Below the pieces are notes generated by a model, which was given only the letters and a program-made list of their open reading frames with translations, was not told the DNA's origin and made no database searches. The position numbers were made by a program, and so were the translations under genes. From Bacillota bacterium (GTDB lineage: Bacteria > Bacillota > Clostridia > Oscillospirales > Oscillospiraceae), in contig JAEWRY010000034.1 in the NCBI GenBank assembly GCA_023459875.1, positions 1-63,599 on the forward strand: a DNA stretch of 63,599 nt, read 5' to 3'. Positions 42,471 through 50,368 of the stretch are shown piece by piece; within the stretch, counting starts at the first letter, position 1, and the number at the start of each line of letters is the position of its first letter.

Positions 42471-43475
42471 CTATGTTATGCCGCATGCGTCCGAGGCACG
42501 AAAACAGTTTTTCAGCCCTCCGGTCACGATTATTCTAAGTTCCTCGTCAATCAAAACGGCTTCCGCCTCAGGGAACAGATCCAGAAGGGCGAGCCCACTG
42601 TCAGGGCCAGCGACGAAAATCGCGGTGGAAAGCGCGTCGGCCAAAGCGGCGCTCTGGGCGGCGACGGTGACGCTCAGGAGCCCGGAGTGCGCCGGATACC
42701 CGGTTTTCGGGTTCAGAATATGGTGGCAGCGCTTTCCGTCCCGGCCGGTAAAATACCGCTCGTAATCGCCCGAGGTGACCACCGCCTTCCCGGTGACCGC
42801 GACCGTGCCAATGAGACCGCTGCTTCGCGGATGCCGGATGCCGACCGTCCACGCACTGCCGTCAGGCTTGCTTCCGAGGGTTGCGACGTTCCCGCCGATG
42901 TTGGAAAACGCCGAGACGACCCCGTACTTTTTGAACACCTCCAGAAATAAGTCGCTGGCGAAGCCCTTTCCGATCCCGCCCAGGTCGACGGCCTGCCCGG
43001 ACTTTTTCAGATAAGCCGACCGGTTGGATGAGGAAAGCTCCAGGTCCCGGAAACAAACAAGAGGGAGGACCTGCCCGATTCTTTCCTCGGGGGGAGGAAC
43101 GGAAGCATGCTTGTAATCCCACAAATCCGCCAAGGGCGCGATGGTGATATCGAAGAGGCCGCCGGACAGCTCCGAAACACGCCCCGCCAGTTCCAGAAGC
43201 CGGTAGGTGGGCTCAATGACGGGAACACTTCTCTGTCCCGCACAGGCGTTGAGACTTGAAATTTCGCTCTCGGGTAAAAAACGGCTCCAAAGCCCCTCAA
43301 GCCTGGAAGCTTCCTCCCGTACGGCCTCCAGCGCTTCCTTCGCGCGGGGGCCGTACGCCCGGTGCGTCATGGTTGTTCCCATGCCGAAGTGCGTGAGCTC
43401 CGCGGGGGCTTCGGCCGCCGCGCATTCTTTTCCGCGCGTAGCCTGGGAGGGAATAAGCCTCGAAAAAAAGCTCAT
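42471..43475 (-). CDS. apbE: FAD:protein FMN transferase
   Basis: Transfers FMN from FAD to Thr of exported flavoproteins. 334 residues. Conserved blocks: FGMGTTMTHRAYG, SGGLFDITIAPL, AVDLGGIGKGFASD, NIGGNVATLG, and GKRCHHILNPKTGYP with the metal-binding region, then ADALSTAIFVAG. A clear lipoprotein signal is lacking, and the first 30 residues are unusual, so whether it acts inside or outside is uncertain. It overlaps the TetR stop by 4 bases and is followed 23 bases later by its presumed substrate. Confidence 0.92.
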   Translation of the reverse strand: MSFFSRLIPSQATRGKECAAAEAPAELTHFGMGTTMTHRAYGPRAKEALEAVREEASRLEGLWSRFLPESEISSLNACAGQRSVPVIEPTYRLLELAGRVSELSGGLFDITIAPLADLWDYKHASVPPPEERIGQVLPLVCFRDLELSSSNRSAYLKKSGQAVDLGGIGKGFASDLFLEVFKKYGVVSAFSNIGGNVATLGSKPDGSAWTVGIRHPRSSGLIGTVAVTGKAVVTSGDYERYFTGRDGKRCHHILNPKTGYPAHSGLLSVTVAAQSAALADALSTAIFVAGPDSGLALLDLFPEAEAVLIDEELRIIVTGGLKNCFRASDACGIT

Positions 43476-44053
43476 TTCTTGCAGTCGGTGAGGCCCCGGA
43501 GGACAAAATCGGTAAGGTGATTCTGAAGCTCAGGGAAATACTGCAGCCCGATTTCTTCCTTCAGAAAACCGATCCGGATGATCGACTCGAACATGGCCAT
43601 AATCATGGAGCTGTCGATATCCGAGCGCATTTTACCCTGATCCTGCCACTTGCTGACCATACGGAGGAAATCGCCGTAGAGGAATCCGACTCCCCCGATC
43701 CCGTTTTCCTCCCGGTACAGCTTTTCGATTTTTTCGGAAACGTCTTTTTCGTACCACTGCCTTAAAATAGGATTCGACAGCATCCCTTCCATATTGAGAG
43801 AAAGCAGCTTTTTGATGAGGGGAACGGGCTCCTCGGTAAGGTCGATGGACCTCATCAGGCGTTTCATCATGAAAGCGTTTTCCTGCCCGAAGATTTCCAT
43901 AAAGAGTCTGTCCTTGGAAGGGTAGTAGAGATAAAAGGTACCCACGGCCACGCCGGCGGCCTGGGTGATGTCTGCGACGCTGGTGTCTTTCAGGCCTTTT
44001 TCCGCGAAGAGCTCCTTGGCGCTGTCGTAGAGCAGCGCTTTTTTATCCGTCAT
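43472..44053 (-). CDS. TetR-family repressor
   Basis: A 193-residue regulator. N-terminal HTH: FAEKGLKDTSVADITQAAGVAVGTFYLYYPSKDRLF (about residues 15-50), followed by a helical ligand domain. GGAG is 6 bases before the ATG at 44053. It heads the operon with apbE, the FMN-binding protein and the methyltransferase. An 8-bp inverted repeat in its promoter suggests it represses its own operon. The signal is unknown. Confidence 0.9.
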   Translation of the reverse strand: MTDKKALLYDSAKELFAEKGLKDTSVADITQAAGVAVGTFYLYYPSKDRLFMEIFGQENAFMMKRLMRSIDLTEEPVPLIKKLLSLNMEGMLSNPILRQWYEKDVSEKIEKLYREENGIGGVGFLYGDFLRMVSKWQDQGKMRSDIDSSMIMAMFESIIRIGFLKEEIGLQYFPELQNHLTDFVLRGLTDCKK

Positions 44054-44078
44054 GGTATTCTCCGTTTCCCACAAGCAG

Positions 44079-44134
44079 TGAATGAATAATTATTTGTTCA
44101 TTCATAATGTACCATAACATTTTTTCCCTGTCAA
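44079..44134 (-). promoter_or_regulatory. Promoter and operator of the tetR-apbE operon
   Basis: On the minus strand: TTGACA (44134-44129), 17-base spacer, TACATT (44111-44106). Just downstream lies the inverted repeat TGAATGAA (44079-44086) / TTCATTCA (44097-44104) with a 10-base centre, where a TetR dimer would block transcription. Confidence 0.75.
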
Positions 44135-44249
44135 GAGTCCTGGTAAAATGAGTTATGAAGCATGAAACTTTCCTTTGCGGCATATTGATTGCTTCAAATC
44201 TGTTTTATATAATAGATGACAGAAATTGAAGGATTTCGGAGGGAAAGAG

Positions 44250-45290
44250 ATGGACGATTGGAAAGCGGTTCTGAAAGCGGACCCCACGACCTGGCTTCTG
44301 GAAGAGGACAACCCTTCCGTGCGCTATTTTGCGCTCAGGGATCTTCTGGACAGGCCGGATGAGGAGGAAGAGACGGCTTACGCCAAACGCGCGGTCATGG
44401 AGACCGGCATGGTTCCCGAAATCCTGACCCTCCAGAGGGAACCGGGCTATACCGAGGCCAATCCCCGGTTCTATACGAATAAATACGAAGGTCTGGTGTG
44501 GCAGCTCATCGTCCTGGCCGAGCTGGGCGCCGGGCGCAACGCCCAGATAGCGGAGCAGTGCGAATACATTCTCTCCCATTCCCAGGAGGTAAGTGACGGC
44601 GGCTTTTCCCAGCACGCCGGAGTAAAGATCCCGGGGGGCCTCAAATCGGAGGTTATTCCCTGCCTCACCGGGAACATGGTCTGGAGCCTTATCCGCTTCG
44701 GATACCTTGATGACCCGAGAGTGCAAAAGGGGATCGAATGGATGAACCGATTCATGAAGTTTAACGACGGGGTGGAGGAAGAGGCGCAGGAGCCGCCGTA
44801 CGACAAGTATGAGATGTGCTGGGGAAAGCACACCTGTCATATGGGCGTGGTCAAAGCCCTCAAGGCTCTGGGTGAAATACCGGAGGAAAAAAGGTCCGAA
44901 GAGACGGCCGAAACCATCCGGAAGGCATACGAGTTCCTGCTCCTTCACCATGTCCACAAGCGCAGCCACAATCTGAAGAGAAGCTCCAAGCCCGGCTGGC
45001 TGAGATTCGGTTTTCCCCTCATGTACCAGACCGACGCGCTTGAGATTCTGGATATCCTCACCGGACTTGGCATCCGCGACGAGCGCATGGAGGAGGCGGT
45101 AAACGCCGTTCTGGAAAAGCAGGACGAAGTGGGCCGCTGGAGGGCTCAAAACACGTACAACAGCGACCGGCTTCTCATTCCCTTTGAACAAAAAGGCGAG
45201 GAGAGCAAGTGGATTACCCTACGGGCGATGAGAGTTTTGAAAAGATATAATCCGGGGAGAAAAGCGGAAGGCGAAAGGGAGGGCTTTTAA
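44250..45290 (+). CDS. Alpha/alpha-toroid (prenyltransferase-like) protein, unknown function
   Basis: A 346-residue soluble protein made of repeated helical blocks such as TGNMVWSLIRFGYLDDPRVQKGIEWM and TDALEILDILTGLGIRDERMEEAVNAVLEKQ, as in squalene-cyclase/prenyltransferase alpha/alpha barrels. It starts DDWKAVLKADPTTWLLEEDNPSVRYFALRDLL. A Cys/His group (MCWGKHTCHMG) may bind metal. Database relatives are, to my memory, often mislabelled NifH. GGAGGG is before the ATG at 44250. The macrodomain gene follows after 1 base, so the two form an operon. Confidence 0.8.
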   Translation: MDDWKAVLKADPTTWLLEEDNPSVRYFALRDLLDRPDEEEETAYAKRAVMETGMVPEILTLQREPGYTEANPRFYTNKYEGLVWQLIVLAELGAGRNAQIAEQCEYILSHSQEVSDGGFSQHAGVKIPGGLKSEVIPCLTGNMVWSLIRFGYLDDPRVQKGIEWMNRFMKFNDGVEEEAQEPPYDKYEMCWGKHTCHMGVVKALKALGEIPEEKRSEETAETIRKAYEFLLLHHVHKRSHNLKRSSKPGWLRFGFPLMYQTDALEILDILTGLGIRDERMEEAVNAVLEKQDEVGRWRAQNTYNSDRLLIPFEQKGEESKWITLRAMRVLKRYNPGRKAEGEREGF

Positions 45291-45291
45291 G

Positions 45292-45810
45292 GTGCCGCTA
45301 GAAATTGTACAGGGCGATATCACGAAGATGAAAGTGGACGCCGTCGTGAACGCGGCGAACCGAGCCCTCGCCATGGGCGGCGGCGTCTGCGGCGCGATTT
45401 TCAGGGCAGCGGGCGAGAAAGCCCTTCAGTCGGAATGCGCCAAGATCGGACACTGCGGAACGGGCGCCGCGGTTATCACCGGCGGATGCGCCATGGATGC
45501 AAAGTATATCATCCACACGGTGGGCCCCGTGTGGCGGGGAGGGGGACAGGGGGAGGAGGAGCTGCTTTCCTCCTGCTATACAAATTCCCTGAATCTGGCC
45601 TATACGTATCAGCTTCATTCCGTGGCCTTCCCCCTTATTTCGGCGGGCATCTTCGGTTATCCCGTAAAAGAAGCGCTCCGGGTCGCAGGTTCCGCCATCC
45701 GCCGCTTTCCTCACCTGCGCGACATGAAGGTGTATCTCGTTCTGTTCGACCGGGAGACCTACGAACTTGCCGAGGGGATAGAGATAAGGGACTGTCTCAA
45801 ACCTGAATAA
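45292..45810 (+). CDS. Macrodomain protein (ADP-ribose / O-acetyl-ADP-ribose binding)
   Basis: A 172-residue macrodomain. Signature DAVVNAANRALAMGGGVCGAIFRAAG (about 15-40), and the second loop PLISAGIFGYPVKEAL (about 110-125). Members remove ADP-ribose from proteins or DNA or deacetylate O-acetyl-ADP-ribose; the NAAN Asn is present. Start is GTG at 45292, 8 bases after GGGAGG. It is adjacent to the toroid protein, suggesting a shared task, which is not known. The 3' end faces the CAT-like gene across R2. Confidence 0.9.
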   Translation: MPLEIVQGDITKMKVDAVVNAANRALAMGGGVCGAIFRAAGEKALQSECAKIGHCGTGAAVITGGCAMDAKYIIHTVGPVWRGGGQGEEELLSSCYTNSLNLAYTYQLHSVAFPLISAGIFGYPVKEALRVAGSAIRRFPHLRDMKVYLVLFDRETYELAEGIEIRDCLKPE

Positions 45811-45812
45811 CA

Positions 45813-45880
45813 TTGTCATCCTGAGCGTAAGCGAAGGATCGTAGCAGCCAAAGGTGCGAGCTGCGAAGATTCTTCGGTTT
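45813..45880. repeat. R2 palindromic repeat copy
   Basis: TGTCATCCTGAGCG...GAAGGATC and GAAGATTCTTCGG, the R2 pattern with a different centre, in the convergent gap after the macrodomain gene. Confidence 0.65.
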
Positions 45881-45920
45881 ACAGCGCGCGGAGTTGGATG
45901 CAGGGAACAATTAAGGTAAA

Positions 45921-45946
45921 AAATCCCGCCTCTCGAGGCGGGATTT
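45921..45946 (-). terminator. Terminator of the XRE-acetyltransferase operon
   Basis: AAATCCCGCCTC / GAGGCGGGATTT stem followed on the minus strand by TTTTTACC, just after the acetyltransferase stop. Confidence 0.8.
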
Positions 45947-45951
45947 GATGT

Positions 45952-46611
45952 TTATATCCATTCGGAAGGGCGGTCCATGGTTCTCTGCAGCTCCTCGAAG
46001 AAGACCTTGAGGTGATAGCCTTCGGTGGCAGCGTGGTGAACCGTCACCGAAAGAGGCATGGTGATTTTGCCGCCCGCTTCCGTAAACGCACCCGCCTCGA
46101 AGCTCGGAAGGTAGTAGTCCTTCATTCCGTGGTTGTGCAGGGAGAAGCTGCTGAATGTCAGCCAGGGAATACAAGATACAATATAGGCGTTGGGAAGGGG
46201 AATGCCCTTGGAGGACAGGATGCCGTGACTGTCCTTGTGCCGGGCGGTGTCTTCCAGACAGCGCCCGTAAAAGGTTTTAAAGCAGCCGTCGTATTCAGTC
46301 CAGAGCAGGGAGGTGGTTTTGTCGTCCTCATGAAACTGAGGATAGACCGGGGTGAGGGTCTCCCAGTACCCGAGAACGCCGTCGCGGACCGCCGTGCGAA
46401 GCTCCCGCTGGCGTCCGGCGGCCCTGGTCACGAGGTAAAGATAGGCAGGGAAAAACTTGAGGCCCCGCGCTTTCAGCTCCCGCCGAAGCGTGGTCACGTC
46501 CATCGCCACGGTGACCGAATAGGAGGTAGGCGCCATCCGGGTGTAGTAATAGAAGGTCTGAGCCATCGGCCAGGAATTCATGTCGATGGGGTGAAAGTCC
46601 TGCGTTTCCAT
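45952..46611 (-). CDS. Chloramphenicol-acetyltransferase-like protein
   Basis: A 219-residue trimeric CAT-fold protein. The catalytic block reads VTVHHAATEGYHL near the C-terminus: the HHxxxDG motif has Glu in place of Asp. Other CAT features are FYYYTRMAPTSYSVTVAMDVT, FFPAYLYLVTRA and the FYGRCLEDTARH segment. It may acetylate something other than chloramphenicol. The ATG at 46611 overlaps the stop of the XRE-desulfoferrodoxin gene (TGATG) and has only a weak GGTGAA site, so it is translationally coupled. Confidence 0.85.
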   Translation of the reverse strand: METQDFHPIDMNSWPMAQTFYYYTRMAPTSYSVTVAMDVTTLRRELKARGLKFFPAYLYLVTRAAGRQRELRTAVRDGVLGYWETLTPVYPQFHEDDKTTSLLWTEYDGCFKTFYGRCLEDTARHKDSHGILSSKGIPLPNAYIVSCIPWLTFSSFSLHNHGMKDYYLPSFEAGAFTEAGGKITMPLSVTVHHAATEGYHLKVFFEELQRTMDRPSEWI

Positions 46612-47192
46612 CAGATGTTCACCCAAAGTCCGTGCGCGGTGCAGCAGAAGAAGAGCTTTCCGCCGTACATCTTCGGAAAGCGCACTTCTCCGCTCTGTTC
46701 CGGGTACAGCCGGACGAGAAGAACCCTGTCGCAGGAGACGTAGGCGAGGAAGCTGAGATAGTGCTCCTTGCTCATCTCATGGCGGAAGGTCACGTAGTAA
46801 TCGTCCTCTACGCTTTCCACGCTGAGCCGATGCGTTTCGTCAGCGGGTTTCGGGACGAGGGCGGCGAGCCTTCGCCCGCAGCAGGAGATTTCCGGCTCTC
46901 CCGTGGAGGTGAGAATATTCCCGCAATTGGGGCACCGGTAGAACTTCACCCTTTCCAGGTTGCCGCCGTCCGCGTTGTTGGGGTCCAGTTCTCCCGAGAG
47001 TATTTTTTCAATATTCACGCCTAGGACTTCCGAAAGCTCCCGGAGCAGGGAGACGTCGGGGCATCCGAGCCCCCGTTCCCATTTGGATATGGTTTTGTCG
47101 CTTAAATCCATGGCCTCGCCAAGCTGTAGCTGCGTCATTCCTTTTTCTTTTCGGAGCCTCAGAATGAGCCCTCCGACCTTACTGCAGTCCAT
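46611..47192 (-). CDS. XRE regulator fused to a desulfoferrodoxin-like domain
   Basis: A 193-residue protein. Residues 8-62 are an XRE helix-turn-helix (MTQLQLGEAMDLSDKTISKWERG). Residues 82-109 match a desulforedoxin Fe(Cys)4 knuckle: C87-x-x-C90 and the pair C104-C105. Residues 115-190 match the superoxide-reductase centre: H121, H138, H144, C184 and H187, with the CxxHGLW ending and the correct 6- and 3-residue spacings. So every known iron ligand is kept. A redox- or superoxide-responsive DNA-binding role is inferred. GGGAG is 9 bases before the ATG at 47192; the acetyltransferase is coupled downstream. Confidence 0.88.
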   Translation of the reverse strand: MDCSKVGGLILRLRKEKGMTQLQLGEAMDLSDKTISKWERGLGCPDVSLLRELSEVLGVNIEKILSGELDPNNADGGNLERVKFYRCPNCGNILTSTGEPEISCCGRRLAALVPKPADETHRLSVESVEDDYYVTFRHEMSKEHYLSFLAYVSCDRVLLVRLYPEQSGEVRFPKMYGGKLFFCCTAHGLWVNI

Positions 47193-47309
47193 ATGATTCA
47201 TCTCCCTCACAGTTCAAGGATATACGAATATGGACATAAATACAATCCACGCTCCGTAGAGTTGAGAAACTTTCTGCTCTGACCGCCAAGGAAACTACAG
47301 AAAGTGATA

Positions 47310-48083
47310 TTACTCTGCAATATCGCCTACGCCCTGTATTATCAACCTCGGGCGGTAAGGGTAGAGCCTCAGGCTCTCCTGTGTTGTGACGCCGGTAAGT
47401 ACCAGGACGGGGTCCAGCCCGCTTTCGATGCCCGCGATGATGTCGGTATCCATTCTGTCGCCGATCATGGCGGCCTCCTCGGAGTGGACGCCCAGCATTC
47501 GGATCCCCGTGCGCATCATGAGGGGATTGGGTTTTCCAATGTAATACGCCGCCACGCCGGTCGTCATTTCCACGGGGGCGACCAGGGCCCGGCAGGCGGG
47601 CAGGATTCCGTCTTCCCAGGGTGCGGTCAGATCGGTATTGGTCCCGATGAGCTTTGCCCCGTTCATCACATGCCTCATGGCGCGGCAGATGCAGTCAAAG
47701 TTGTAATTGAGGGTTTCCCCGATAATGACATAATCCGGGTCTCTATCATTGAGCATGATTCCGGCGTCGTGCAGCGCGCTGGAGAGGCCGGGGTCTCCGA
47801 TCACATAAGCGCTGCAGCCGGGTTTTTGTAGGCTTAGAAACCGAGCGGTTGCCAGCGCGCTGGTGTAAAAGTGGCTCTCGTCCACATTCAGGCCCATCCG
47901 CCGGAGCTTTTGCTGCAGCTCCTTGGGCGTTCTGCCGCTGGCATTCGTCAAGAACAGAAACTTTTTATCTTCGCGGTAAAGCCAGTCCACAAATTCCTTT
48001 ACTCCGGGCAGCAGAATATCCCCGTGATAAATAACGCCGTCCATATCGCAGATAAACCCTTTTTTTGACCTCAGCGTCTCCAT
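47310..48083 (-). CDS. HAD-IIA phosphatase (NagD-like)
   Basis: A 257-residue HAD-superfamily hydrolase of class IIA. Motif I is CDMDGVIYHGD (residues about 12-22), motif II FLTNASGRT, motif III near IGKPNPLMM, motif IV MIGDRMDTDI. NagD-like enzymes dephosphorylate nucleotides, sugar phosphates or p-nitrophenyl phosphate; substrate not deducible. GGAAAGG lies 8 bases before the ATG at 48083, favoured over the ATG at 48089. It stands alone between divergent/convergent neighbours. Confidence 0.9.
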   Translation of the reverse strand: METLRSKKGFICDMDGVIYHGDILLPGVKEFVDWLYREDKKFLFLTNASGRTPKELQQKLRRMGLNVDESHFYTSALATARFLSLQKPGCSAYVIGDPGLSSALHDAGIMLNDRDPDYVIIGETLNYNFDCICRAMRHVMNGAKLIGTNTDLTAPWEDGILPACRALVAPVEMTTGVAAYYIGKPNPLMMRTGIRMLGVHSEEAAMIGDRMDTDIIAGIESGLDPVLVLTGVTTQESLRLYPYRPRLIIQGVGDIAE

Positions 48084-48306
48084 TTCCATATCCTTTCCGT
48101 CTCGTCATTTCAAAAACAGTCTACCGCCTTCCGGTAAAATCCGAAATCAAACCATTGTAAATTCAAGGTAAAGCAAACTGAAAACGCCTTACTTTATCCC
48201 GATTTAACACGGATATTACGCAATGCCGATAGATCATTTTTTCCCGCCGCCGTATACTTGAAACGGTAAGAGCAAGACGGCGGTTTGGGAAGCGATGGTG
48301 AGGCTA

Positions 48307-48789
48307 ATGAAAATACTTCTGCCTGTCATGAATACATATGAGACCGTGAGAGCGGCGAAAAAAGCCGCCGAGGCGGCAAAAAGGAATAACGGCTCTCTGA
48401 AGCTCATCCGCGTGATACGTCCCCGCGAAATACGGGCGTTCAAGCGGTATACAAGGTTATGGCAGCAAGTTGACGGGTCGATTCTGGACGGCAGTGCCTT
48501 TCTGATGGACGACGGCGAGGCCGAGAGAAAAATGATGATGAGAGCGGCCGGGGCGATTGCCTCGGTCACCAGCAAGCTCAACAGCGAAGACGTGAAGATG
48601 GAGACCGAAGTTATCATCGGAAACCCTGCCGCGGAAATCGTCAGGGCGGCAAAGCTGGAAAACGCCGGCCTCATCGTCATGGGAAAACGCAGGCATTCAA
48701 CATTTTTGAGTATGCTTTTTGATTCAACCGTTCGCAGGGTGGTTTCAAATTCGCCGTGCCCGGTGATGGTCGTCGGGCCGGACGAATGA
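48307..48789 (+). CDS. Universal stress protein A family
   Basis: A 160-residue UspA-fold protein. It begins MKILLPVMNTYETVRAAKKA and ends with the nucleotide-binding loop GKRRHSTFLSMLFDSTVRRVVSNSPCPVMVV, close to the ATP-binding G-2x-G-9x-G-S/T pattern though the glycines are partly replaced, so ATP binding is uncertain. Residues about 40-60 are longer and more basic than usual. The start at 48307 is set by the family N-terminus; the ribosome site is weak. A strong hairpin follows at 48859. Confidence 0.85.
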   Translation: MKILLPVMNTYETVRAAKKAAEAAKRNNGSLKLIRVIRPREIRAFKRYTRLWQQVDGSILDGSAFLMDDGEAERKMMMRAAGAIASVTSKLNSEDVKMETEVIIGNPAAEIVRAAKLENAGLIVMGKRRHSTFLSMLFDSTVRRVVSNSPCPVMVVGPDE

Positions 48790-48858
48790 GACCGCCTGCG
48801 CGAAATAAAACTCCGATTTCCGCCCCGTCCGGAATAGCGGAAAGATCGTTCCCATAAA

Positions 48859-48898
48859 AAGCGGCGTCTCCTTTCCAGACGGAAAGGAAACGCCGCTT
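48859..48898 (+). terminator. Long hairpin after the Usp gene
   Basis: AAGCGGCGT-TCCTTTCC pairs with GGAAAGGA-ACGCCGCTT, an 18-bp stem with one mismatch and a 4-base loop, 69 bases after the stop. R1 copy E begins 5 bases later. Confidence 0.7.
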
Positions 48899-48903
48899 CA
48901 GTT

Positions 48904-49254
48904 TGTCGAAAAAGTCCTTCGTACTTTTCACCACCGGCGAAAAGCTTTGCGGATTTTGCGCCCGGCTTACGTGACCGAAATTCGCAAAAACCCTGCACTT
49001 TTGATTTGCGGCGTGTGTCCGCAAGTCAAAACGGACAGTCATCAATGTATCTGAAGCAGCAAAACAGTGTTGTTTTGCTGCCCGAAAGGGCATTTTTTGC
49101 CCTTTCGGCGAATGCGATGCGGAAATCGCATTCGTTCAGTGGACATTAAATACCAGCGCCTAGCGGGAAGCCACTTCCCGCTAGGCGCTCTTTGTGCGGC
49201 TCCAGAGAGCCGCCTTCATCTTATCGTTTTGTTGAAATACATGGTCTTTCGACA
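48904..49254 (+). repeat. R1 hairpin repeat, copy E (with half of the nested insert)
   Basis: Forward R1 copy with both terminal inverted repeats (TGTCGAAAAA and TCTTTCGACA). The second stem is joined directly to the right two-thirds of the nested element known from copy B (48981-49147, ending TTCAGTGGACATT), followed by AAAT and the remaining R1 hairpins. Stems differ from copy B by matched changes. The gap between convergent Usp and cupin genes (468 bases) is filled by this and the preceding hairpin. Confidence 0.85.
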
Positions 49255-49257
49255 GTC

Positions 49258-49611
49258 TCATGCTGTCGGGGTATATTCGAATACGACGGTGAGCATCATT
49301 TTGAAGGGCTCGGGGGCTTCCAGCGCGTGGGGGATCCGGGCCGGCATCACGATGGACTGACCCTTGTAGGGGGTGTAGATTTTATCGCCGATGGTGATGA
49401 CCGCGCTTCCGTCCAGAATGGTGACGAGCGCGTCGCCGGTGGACTCGTGGGCGCTGATTTGCTCCCCCGCGTCGAAGGAGAAAAGGGTAATGCCCACCGA
49501 TTTGTTCTGGATGAGGGTCCTGCTGACGATCTGCCCGGGCTGGTAGGATACCAGGTCGGAAAGCTCCAATACCGTTTCAGGATCGATGTTTTTGAGGTAG
49601 TGTTTCTCCAT
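49258..49611 (-). CDS. Cupin-domain protein
   Basis: A 117-residue single cupin barrel. The conserved motif is GEQISAHESTGDALVTILDGSAVITIGDK (about 52-80), and IVMPARIPHALEA forms the second motif. The first motif has HES in place of the metal-binding HxH, so metal binding is uncertain. It may be a small sensor or sugar-binding accessory. AAGGGTGG precedes the ATG at 49611. It lies 82 bases after the TrkA-type gene and may share its operon. Its stop codon lies in the loop of a CGACAG/CTGTCG inverted repeat with the R1 end. Confidence 0.85.
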   Translation of the reverse strand: MEKHYLKNIDPETVLELSDLVSYQPGQIVSRTLIQNKSVGITLFSFDAGEQISAHESTGDALVTILDGSAVITIGDKIYTPYKGQSIVMPARIPHALEAPEPFKMMLTVVFEYTPTA

Positions 49612-49693
49612 AGGAACCACCCTTCTATTATTCTTACCTATAGGATACCTCAGGATGGCGTTTTATTCCGTTGTGCTTCCAACAAAATAAGGT

Positions 49694-50353
49694 TTAACCA
49701 AAAATTTTTTCCAATCCGGCCCGGCTAGGCTCGTCGGTAAGGGCCAGAATCTCGTCGTCCGAGAGGATTTGGGTATCTCCCCTCGGGATGATGGTGGCGT
49801 TTCCGCGGGTAATCGCGATGAGCACCGTCTTCTGGGGAACGGACAGCTCCTTGAGACACCGGCCGGCGGCCGCTGCGTTCGGATGCACCTTCATCTGCAC
49901 GATGGAATAATCCCCGCGGTTCAGCCTCAGGAGGGTGAACATATCCTTGAGGTTCATTTCCTCCACGACGAAATGCGCCATGATTTCCGCCTGGTTGACG
50001 CCCACGTCCACGCCCATTCCGCTGTTGAACAGCCAGGCGTTCTTCGGGTTGTTGACCCGGGCTACCACGCGGCGCACGCCGAATTCCATTTTGGCGAGAG
50101 TCGAAATGACAAGATTGGTTTCGTCCTCGCCCGTCACGGCTGCCACCACGTTGGCCGAGGCGATCCCCGCCTTTTCCAGCAGATCGGGGTCGGAGCCGTT
50201 GCCGAAGACAAGGGTTTCGCGGGGCAGTTCCTTTTCCAGCTTTTCAAATACGTTTTCCCTGTGCTCGATGATACGTATTTCATGGCCGTTGGATATGAGC
50301 AGGGAAGCAAGGTGGGAACCGACCTGTCCTCCCCCTACGATGATCACTTTCAT
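49694..50353 (-). CDS. TrkA-type RCK regulatory subunit (first)
   Basis: A 219-residue cytosolic K+-transport regulator. The Rossmann RCK_N starts VIIVGGGQVGSHLASLL, with FGNGSDPDLLEKAG and VTGEDETNLV; an RCK_C domain occupies about 140-219 (VQMKVHPNAAAAGRCLKEL). NAD(H)/ATP-binding RCK proteins gate Trk/Ktr K+ channels, but no TrkH/KtrB membrane subunit is in the window. It is the third gene after the P-type ATPase and a second TrkA-like gene. GGAGG precedes the ATG. Confidence 0.9.
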   Translation of the reverse strand: MKVIIVGGGQVGSHLASLLISNGHEIRIIEHRENVFEKLEKELPRETLVFGNGSDPDLLEKAGIASANVVAAVTGEDETNLVISTLAKMEFGVRRVVARVNNPKNAWLFNSGMGVDVGVNQAEIMAHFVVEEMNLKDMFTLLRLNRGDYSIVQMKVHPNAAAAGRCLKELSVPQKTVLIAITRGNATIIPRGDTQILSDDEILALTDEPSRAGLEKIFG

Positions 50354-50368
50354 CTGAAATCCTCCTTT

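Noticed and set aside
44205..45191. 328-codon minus-strand frame opposite the toroid protein
   Set aside because: Shadow; no ribosome site, and the plus-strand gene has a start site and domain-like repeats.
48234..48998. 254-codon minus-strand frame across the Usp gene
   Set aside because: Ser/Phe/Arg-rich shadow; the UspA-like protein on the plus strand is convincing.
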